From Oscillospiraceae bacterium (GTDB taxonomy: Bacteria > Bacillota > Clostridia > Oscillospirales > Oscillospiraceae), in the NCBI GenBank assembly GCA_015067995.1, contig SVLJ01000003.1, positions 124,001 to 188,000 of the forward strand: a stretch of 64,000 nucleotides of DNA. The letters run 5' to 3'. The position numbers and the translations under genes are program-made. A model generated the notes under the pieces. It was not told where the DNA came from, searched no databases, and saw nothing but the letters and a program-made list of their open reading frames with translations. This document shows positions 59,001-64,000 of this stretch, in pieces; the stretch's first letter is position 1; every line of letters starts with the position of its first letter.

Positions 59001-60443
59001 TTAATAGCGGCCAATGGGGGGCTGGACGTATTCCGGCAGGGGGCAGGTGTACTTGCCGCCGTTCTTCCGGAGCAGCTCCGCCTTGGCCTTTTCCATGACG
59101 TCAGGACGCTCCATGGTGCGCAGGGTGGCCAGAGCCATGACCTCTGCGGCCCGCAGCATACCCTTCATGCCGATGTCGGAGCCGGAGAAGGCTGTGTTCT
59201 GCCAGGAGTGACCCACATTGCCGAGGCAGGCGGTGGCCATGTTCAGCATGATGGTGGGGGTGGCGTAGCCCACGTCGCCCACGTCGGTGGAGCCGGAATC
59301 GTACCGGGTCTCCTTGGGGTTGAAGGGATAGATCTTGCTGTGGAGAGGCTTCTTCAGAGCCTCCTCCATTTCGTCCGGCTCCATATACTCGCTGAGATGC
59401 TCGTAGATGCCGGTGAGGGTGGCGCGGTTGTAGGTGCGCAGGAACTCCGCCGCCAGAGCGTATTCTTCCTCCGTCCAGTCGGGAGCGCCGGCCTCGTTCA
59501 TGCACTCCTCCACCACGGCGGCCAGTGCCTTGTTGGGCACATAGTCGGAGAAAGCAAAGGTGATCTCATACTTCATCTTGGTGCCGGTCATGAGCGCGGC
59601 GCCCTTGGCGATGTCCACCACCCGGGTGAACAGATCCTGCACCTGACTGACGCGGGGCGCGCGAACCTCGTACTTGATGACGGAGTGGGACTGCACCACG
59701 TTGGGTGCGGTGCCGCCGGCGTCGGAATAGGCGTAGTGGATGCGGGCAGCGTCGATCATGTGCTCACGGAGATAGTTGACGCCGATGTTCATCAGCTCGC
59801 AGGCGTCCAGAGAGCTGCGTCCCAGATGGGGGCTGCCGCCGGCATGGGCGGAAACGCCGTCGAAGGTGAAGTTGGCGCCCATGATGGCTACGCTGCCGCG
59901 GTCGCCAACCTCGTTGATGGTGGCGGGATGCCAGGTATAGGCGAAGTCCACATTGTCAAAATAACCGGCGCGGGCGATGAACTGCTTGGAGCCTGCGCCC
60001 TCCTCGGCGGGGCAGCCGAAGAAGATGACAGTGCCGTCCAGCTTCTCGCTTTCAAAGTAGTCCTTCAGTGCAACGGCGGCGGAGAAGCAGCCTGCGCCCA
60101 GCAAATTGTGGCCGCAGCCGTGGCCGTCGCCTCCGGCGATCAGGGGATCCTGCTTGGGGCAGCCGGCTTTCTGGCTCAGACCCGGCAGGGCGTCATACTC
60201 AGCCAGCAGACCCACCACGGGCTTGCCGGTGCCGCTTTTGAAGGTGGCGGTAAAGGCGGTGGGGATATCGGCAATGCCTTCCTCAATGGTGAAGCCTTCC
60301 TGCTTCAGCGCGTCCATGAGGGCGGCGGCAGACTTGGTTTCGCAGAAGGGAAGCTCCGCGTATTCCCAGATCTCTCTGGCCAGACGAACGGAGGTTTCTG
60401 CCTTTTCGGCAACAAGCTTTTGAATCTTTTCCAGTTGTGTCAT
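59001..60443 (-). CDS. M20 amidohydrolase, AbgB (p-aminobenzoyl-glutamate hydrolase subunit B) type
   Basis: A 480-residue M20 hydrolase. Features of the AbgB branch are AREIWEYAELPFCETKSAAAL at the start, DGHGCGHNLLGAGCFSAAVAL with metal ligands, FFGCPAEEGAGSKQF with the catalytic Glu pair, YTWHPATINEVGDRGS and the lid FDGVSAHAGGSPHLGRS; STDVGDVGYATPTIMLN is the family C-terminal block. It probably hydrolyses an amide of glutamate or another amino acid. It is the last gene of the amino-acid importer operon, 21 bases after the ATPase gene, so its substrate or product may be what the importer carries. Confidence 0.9.
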   Translation of the reverse strand: MTQLEKIQKLVAEKAETSVRLAREIWEYAELPFCETKSAAALMDALKQEGFTIEEGIADIPTAFTATFKSGTGKPVVGLLAEYDALPGLSQKAGCPKQDPLIAGGDGHGCGHNLLGAGCFSAAVALKDYFESEKLDGTVIFFGCPAEEGAGSKQFIARAGYFDNVDFAYTWHPATINEVGDRGSVAIMGANFTFDGVSAHAGGSPHLGRSSLDACELMNIGVNYLREHMIDAARIHYAYSDAGGTAPNVVQSHSVIKYEVRAPRVSQVQDLFTRVVDIAKGAALMTGTKMKYEITFAFSDYVPNKALAAVVEECMNEAGAPDWTEEEYALAAEFLRTYNRATLTGIYEHLSEYMEPDEMEEALKKPLHSKIYPFNPKETRYDSGSTDVGDVGYATPTIMLNMATACLGNVGHSWQNTAFSGSDIGMKGMLRAAEVMALATLRTMERPDVMEKAKAELLRKNGGKYTCPLPEYVQPPIGRY

Positions 60444-60464
60444 GGGAAATCTCCTTTAACAGTA

Positions 60465-61199
60465 TTACAGTACCATGCTCAGGAATTTGGCGGTGGCAGG
60501 ATGGCGGGGTGAGATGAAGATCTGTTCCGGAGTGCCCTCCTCGGTGATAACACCATTGGCGATGAACAGCACCCGGTTGGAGACCTCCCGGGCGAAGCCC
60601 ATCTCATGGGTGACGATGAGGATGGTCATGCCGCTGCGGGTCAGATCCTCAATGACGCTGAGGACTTCCTTCACCATTTCCGGGTCCAGAGCGGAGGTGG
60701 GCTCGTCAAAGAGCATCACCTCAGGGTGCATGGCCAGCGCACGGACGATGGCAAGGCGCTGCTTTTGTCCGCCGGAGAGCTTCCGGGGATATTCCCTGGC
60801 CTTTTCCTCCAGTCCCACGCGCCGCAGCAGCGTCATGGCTTCCTCTTCGGCTTCGGCTTTGGGGATCTTCTTTTCCAGTGTGGGAGCAAGGGTGATGTTC
60901 TCCAGCACCGTCATGTTGGGGAACACGTTGAAGTTCTGGAACACCATGCCGATCTTCTGACGGTATTCGCAGATGTTGAGCTTTTTGTCGGTAATGTCCT
61001 GTCCCTTGAAATAGACCTTGCCCTCGGTGGGTTCCTCCAGCAGATTCAGGCACCGCAGGAAGGTGGACTTGCCGCCGCCGGAGGGGCCGATGATGGACAC
61101 CACCTCGCCCTGAGTGACGGAGGTGGAGATGCCCTTCAGGACTTCCAGCTTACCGAAATTTTTCTTCAGATTTTCTGTACGCAGGATCACGTCAGTCAC
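60465..61199 (-). CDS. polar amino-acid ABC transporter ATP-binding protein (GlnQ-like)
   Basis: A 244-residue ABC ATPase. Walker A is GPSGGGKST, the Q-loop [12 protein letters not shown], the signature [16 protein letters not shown], Walker [16 protein letters not shown] and the switch His in [12 protein letters not shown], all standard for the HisP/GlnQ family. It energises the importer with the permease gene it overlaps by eight bases. The following AbgB-like gene is in the same transcript. Confidence 0.96.
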   Translation of the reverse strand: MTDVILRTENLKKNFGKLEVLKGISTSVTQGEVVSIIGPSGGGKSTFLRCLNLLEEPTEGKVYFKGQDITDKKLNICEYRQKIGMVFQNFNVFPNMTVLENITLAPTLEKKIPKAEAEEEAMTLLRRVGLEEKAREYPRKLSGGQKQRLAIVRALAMHPEVMLFDEPTSALDPEMVKEVLSVIEDLTRSGMTILIVTHEMGFAREVSNRVLFIANGVITEEGTPEQIFISPRHPATAKFLSMVL

Positions 61200-61878
61200 T
61201 GACCATCAGCCTCCTTTCCAGTATGCGCAGCAGCTTGGACATGATGAAGTTCAGAATGAAATAGATGATGCCGGAGATGGTCAGCGCAGGGATGGCAAGG
61301 AAGGTAGCGGACTGCACGATCTTATAGCTGGTGAGCAGCTCGCTGATGAAAAAGGTGGAGGCCAGGGATGTGCCCTTGATGGTGGAGATAAACTCATTGC
61401 ACAGGGCGGGCAGAATATTCTTCACTGCCTGAGGCAGGATCACATGGGTCATGGTATGTACGTTGGAAAGACCGATACTCTTGGCCGCCTCCCACTGGCC
61501 CTTGTCCACGGCGCCGATGCCGGCGCGGATGATCTCGGCAATGTAGGCGGCGGCGCTGATGATGAAGCCCACCACCACGCAGAAGGTGTCGCTGACTTCA
61601 AAGGGGAGGATCTTGGGCAGACCCAGCCATGCGAAGTAGAGCTGCAGCAGCGTGGGCGTGCCGCGGATGATCTCAATATACATGGTGGAGAACCACTGGA
61701 AAGGCTTGACCTTGCTCATGCGCATCAGGGCGATGACCATGCCCAGCAGAGTACCCAGCAGAATGGTCACGGCGGAGATCCACAGTGTGCCCCAGATGCC
61801 CTCCAGGTACACGGGATAGTACTTGATCAGTACTTTGATGATCTTGGCATCGAGAAATGCATCGATGATACTTGTCAT
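61192..61878 (-). CDS. polar amino-acid ABC transporter permease (GlnP-like)
   Basis: A 228-residue HEQRo-family permease with about five membrane helices. [30 protein letters not shown] is the usual first segment, [16 protein letters not shown] the conserved loop, and the EAA motif is [33 protein letters not shown]. It forms the membrane channel of the importer, probably as a homodimer since no second permease is present. The end overlaps the ATPase gene, indicating coupling. Confidence 0.95.
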   Translation of the reverse strand: MTSIIDAFLDAKIIKVLIKYYPVYLEGIWGTLWISAVTILLGTLLGMVIALMRMSKVKPFQWFSTMYIEIIRGTPTLLQLYFAWLGLPKILPFEVSDTFCVVVGFIISAAAYIAEIIRAGIGAVDKGQWEAAKSIGLSNVHTMTHVILPQAVKNILPALCNEFISTIKGTSLASTFFISELLTSYKIVQSATFLAIPALTISGIIYFILNFIMSKLLRILERRLMVSD

Positions 61879-61924
61879 TGGATGAGACTCCTGTCAACAG
61901 TAATTGTGTCGATAAATCACAGAG

Positions 61925-61950
61925 GATGGGGCGTCCTGCGACGCCCCATC
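61925..61950 (-). terminator. intercistronic hairpin after the binding-protein gene
   Basis: Perfect 11-pair stem GATGGGGCGTC / GACGCCCCATC with loop CTGC (GCAG on the transcript). No T run follows. It probably sets a higher level of binding-protein mRNA relative to permease and ATPase. Confidence 0.6.
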
Positions 61951-61970
61951 ACCATAACGCGTTGTTATTC

Positions 61971-62792
61971 TCAGACGCCCAGCTTTGCGGCGTACTCGGT
62001 GTACTCGTCGAACCAGGCCTGGATCTTGCCTTCCTTGTTCAGCTCTTCGATGATCTTGTTGACCTCGGCGATGAGGGTGTCGGTGCCCTCGGGAGGAGCG
62101 GCGATGACCTCACCGTTCATGTTGGGATCGATGTCGAAACGGAAGGAGGTGGTGGTCAGACCGCCGTTGGCCTCGGCGTAGATGTCGGCGGAGGCGATGG
62201 AGCAGATGCACACGTCAGCCTTGCCCTCGGCAACGGCCAGATAGCCGTCGGTCATGTTGATGACGCGCTTGAACTCCTTGCACTCCTTGACGTCAGAGTT
62301 GTACAGAGCTTCCTGCACGGAGCCGCTCTGGGTGATGACCACGGCGTCCTTCAGGGACTCGATGGAGTTGTACTTGTCCTTGTCTTCGGCACGGCACAGG
62401 AAGCCGTAGCCGGTGTCAGAGGCCAGATACACGTTGGACAGGTTCATGGACTCGGCACGGTCGGGAGAATAGGCGATGGCGGAGATGGCCAGATCGTACT
62501 TGCCGTCAGCGATGGCAGCCAGCAGGGGAGTGAAGTCCAGGGGGACGATCTTCAGCTCAACACCCAGCTTGTCGGCGATGACCTTGGCGATCTCAATGTC
62601 CATGCCAACGAACTGCTCGTCGCCGGTCTTGGAGGGATCGATGAACTCATAGGGAGCGAAATAGGGCTCGGTGGTGATCTCGATGTAGCCGCGCTCCTTG
62701 ATCTCGGCCAGACGATCCTTCTTGCCTGCACCGCAGGAGACGCACAGCATCAGCATCAGAACGGCCAGCATCAGACAAAACAGCTTTTTCAT
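61971..62792 (-). CDS. polar amino-acid ABC transporter substrate-binding lipoprotein (SBP_bac_3)
   Basis: A 273-residue family 3 binding protein. The signal MKKLFCLMLAVLMLMLCVSC gives lipid attachment at Cys20. The mature part has GYIEITTEPYFAPYEFIDPSKTGDEQFVGMDIEIAKVIADKLG, the LLAAIADGKYDLAISAIAYSPDRAESM block with the ligand Arg, and VVITQSGSVQEAL. These bind the alpha-amino and carboxyl groups of an amino acid; the side-chain specificity is not evident. First gene of the importer operon. AGAGGTATTTTGGT precedes the start, and the 273-base divergent gap to the next gene holds the promoters. Confidence 0.95.
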   Translation of the reverse strand: MKKLFCLMLAVLMLMLCVSCGAGKKDRLAEIKERGYIEITTEPYFAPYEFIDPSKTGDEQFVGMDIEIAKVIADKLGVELKIVPLDFTPLLAAIADGKYDLAISAIAYSPDRAESMNLSNVYLASDTGYGFLCRAEDKDKYNSIESLKDAVVITQSGSVQEALYNSDVKECKEFKRVINMTDGYLAVAEGKADVCICSIASADIYAEANGGLTTTSFRFDIDPNMNGEVIAAPPEGTDTLIAEVNKIIEELNKEGKIQAWFDEYTEYAAKLGV

Positions 62793-63065
62793 ACCAAAAT
62801 ACCTCTTTTCAATAGTTTGGGGAAGGGAACTCCTCTCTCATGTGGCCTATCATACCCCTCTCAGCGAAATTTGTCAATACTTTAATTCGGTAATTTGGTA
62901 ATTAAATGAATCGCACAAGGGGGACAGCCTTTTTGTGTGGCAGATTGTGCAAATCGGCAAAGAGAATTTGAAAAAAGGACTTTTCACACTGTTTCGCTGA
63001 TGGTAAAATGATGTCAAACTACATTTAATTATGTCTGAACTGCATAAAATACAGGAGGTGTGGGC

Positions 63066-64000
63066 ATGGCGCACACGAAGGTATTTGAGAAGATTGACGA
63101 GCTGCGGGAGACATATCTGAATGTATGGGAGCAGGCGTGCAGCATCGAGAGCCCCACCGATTATAAAGAGGGCGTGGATGCGGTGGGCCGTTTCTTTGCG
63201 GAAATGGCGGAGAAGCGGGGATGGAAGGTGGAGTACTGCCGTCAGGAGGTTTCCGGCGACGTGGTGTGCATCACCATGAACGCCGATTCCCCGGAAAAGC
63301 CCCTGTGCATCTCCGGTCATATCGACACAGTGCATTCCGTGGGCAGCTTCGGCCCCAAGCCCACCCGGCGGGACAGCGAGAAGATCTACGGCCCCGGCGT
63401 CACCGACTGCAAGGGCGGCGTGGTGGCAGGCTTCTGTGCCATGGACGCGCTGCAGCAGAGCGGCTATGCCGGACGGCCCGTGCAGCTGCTGCTGCAGACG
63501 GACGAGGAGGTCAGCAGCCGTCAAAGTGACAAGGCTACCATCAACTATATCTGCGAGAAGGCCATGGAGGGCATCGCCTTTCTGAATCTGGAGACCCATA
63601 CCCCCGGCTATACCTGCACCAGCCGCAAAGGCGTGGCCACCTATCGCTTCCATGTGACGGGCAAGGAGGGACATACCTCACGCTGCGTCACAGAGGGAGC
63701 CAGCGCCGTCGCCGACATGGCCCACAAGATCGTGGAGCTGGAGAAGCTGAAGGACGATGACGGCATCACCTGCGTCTGCAGCATCATCCACGGCGGCACG
63801 GCCTCCAATACCATTCCCGGTCAGTGCGACATGGTGGCCAATTTCCGTTTTGCCACCGGCGAGCAGTGGAACTGGCTGGAGAACTATCTCCGGGAGCTGA
63901 CAGCCACGGCGCATGTGCCCGGCTGCACGTGTACTTACGAGCTGGAGAGCGTCCGTCCCGCCATGGAGGAGACGGAGCGGAACATGGCGCTGCTGGAGAA
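63066..64000 (+). CDS. M20 family metallopeptidase (3' end outside window)
   Basis: The first 311 codons of an M20 peptidase. ISGHIDTVHSVGSFG has the first metal His and catalytic Asp, GPGVTDCKGGVVAG the bridging Asp (with Cys in place of the usual Met), QTDEEVSSRQSDKA the Glu pair, and the lid is VTGKEGHTSRCVTEGASAV. The frame is still open at the window edge; a full protein would be about 380-400 residues. GGAGGTGTGGGC precedes the ATG. It is divergent from the amino-acid importer operon, which suggests a shared regulon. Confidence 0.9.
   Translation, partial: MAHTKVFEKIDELRETYLNVWEQACSIESPTDYKEGVDAVGRFFAEMAEKRGWKVEYCRQEVSGDVVCITMNADSPEKPLCISGHIDTVHSVGSFGPKPTRRDSEKIYGPGVTDCKGGVVAGFCAMDALQQSGYAGRPVQLLLQTDEEVSSRQSDKATINYICEKAMEGIAFLNLETHTPGYTCTSRKGVATYRFHVTGKEGHTSRCVTEGASAVADMAHKIVELEKLKDDDGITCVCSIIHGGTASNTIPGQCDMVANFRFATGEQWNWLENYLRELTATAHVPGCTCTYELESVRPAMEETERNMALLE

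Overview
The window reads as chromosomal DNA of a G+C-rich anaerobic Firmicute. The best fit is the Oscillospiraceae (Oscillibacter/Dysosmobacter/Lawsonibacter-like gut bacteria); the genus cannot be fixed from this sequence. The reasons are Gram-positive gene order (rplU-prp-rpmA-obgE, with an L27 that carries the cleavable Firmicute N-terminus), T-box and S-box riboswitches, LexA boxes of the GAAC-N4-GTTC type, strong GGAGG ribosome sites with frequent GTG/TTG starts, and many peptide and amino-acid catabolic enzymes. There is no rRNA, CRISPR array or intact transposase. Coding density is high, and most intergenic gaps hold hairpin terminators.

Layout. 1-2.2 kb: the end of a CoA-disulfide-reductase/rhodanese gene pair, a rhodanese remnant and a tRNA-Thr 3' remnant that looks like an old integration end. 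2.2-15 kb: housekeeping genes: NUDIX hydrolase, RF3, orphan metal-binding lipoprotein, two-OB-fold SSB-like protein, DUF2974 hydrolase, tryptophan T-box with TrpB2, obgE-rpmA-prp-rplU, luxS-mtnN. 15-18 kb: an AT-rich patch with an XRE regulator, a 51-residue membrane peptide, a 149-bp MITE-like element, a MATE exporter and a tandem repeat built from the tail of ackA. 18-25.4 kb: ackA, divergent tmcAL, lipoproteins, GH25 lysozyme, second MATE, and two broken BspA-type leucine-rich-repeat genes. 25.4-30.7 kb: amino-acid/peptide catabolism (two M20 peptidases, LysR regulator, aminotransferase, RraA-like protein).

30.7-38 kb: a three-gene minus-strand operon. It encodes a 1609-residue protein that combines an HD domain, a helical-repeat region, a NadD-like nucleotidyltransferase, an acyltransferase-like segment and a phosphoribosyltransferase-like domain, followed by an LDH/MDH-like protein and a flavodoxin-like protein. 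This is the best candidate here for an undescribed system. 38-42 kb: secG, polysaccharide deacetylase, zinc-ribbon protein, and metK behind a SAM-I riboswitch. 41.3-51.5 kb: an unusual regulator, then a peptide ABC-transport operon whose two permeases are fused in one polypeptide, followed by an M20 peptidase, a phosphodiesterase-like protein and a C39-like cysteine peptidase. 51.5-58.9 kb: rhomboid-like protein, LexA, lipoprotein, hydroxyacid dehydrogenase, FAD protein, HtrA protease, and a rearranged TetR/membrane-protein remnant. 59-64 kb: a polar amino-acid ABC importer in operon with an AbgB-like hydrolase, and a divergent, incomplete fifth M20 peptidase.

Taken together, the accessory genes describe a cell that imports peptides and amino acids, hydrolyses them with M20 enzymes in the cytoplasm and ferments the products (aminotransferase, hydroxyacid dehydrogenase, acetate kinase). 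The methyl cycle is covered by metK, mtnN and luxS. All functional statements rest on reading translated motifs by eye; no database search was run.
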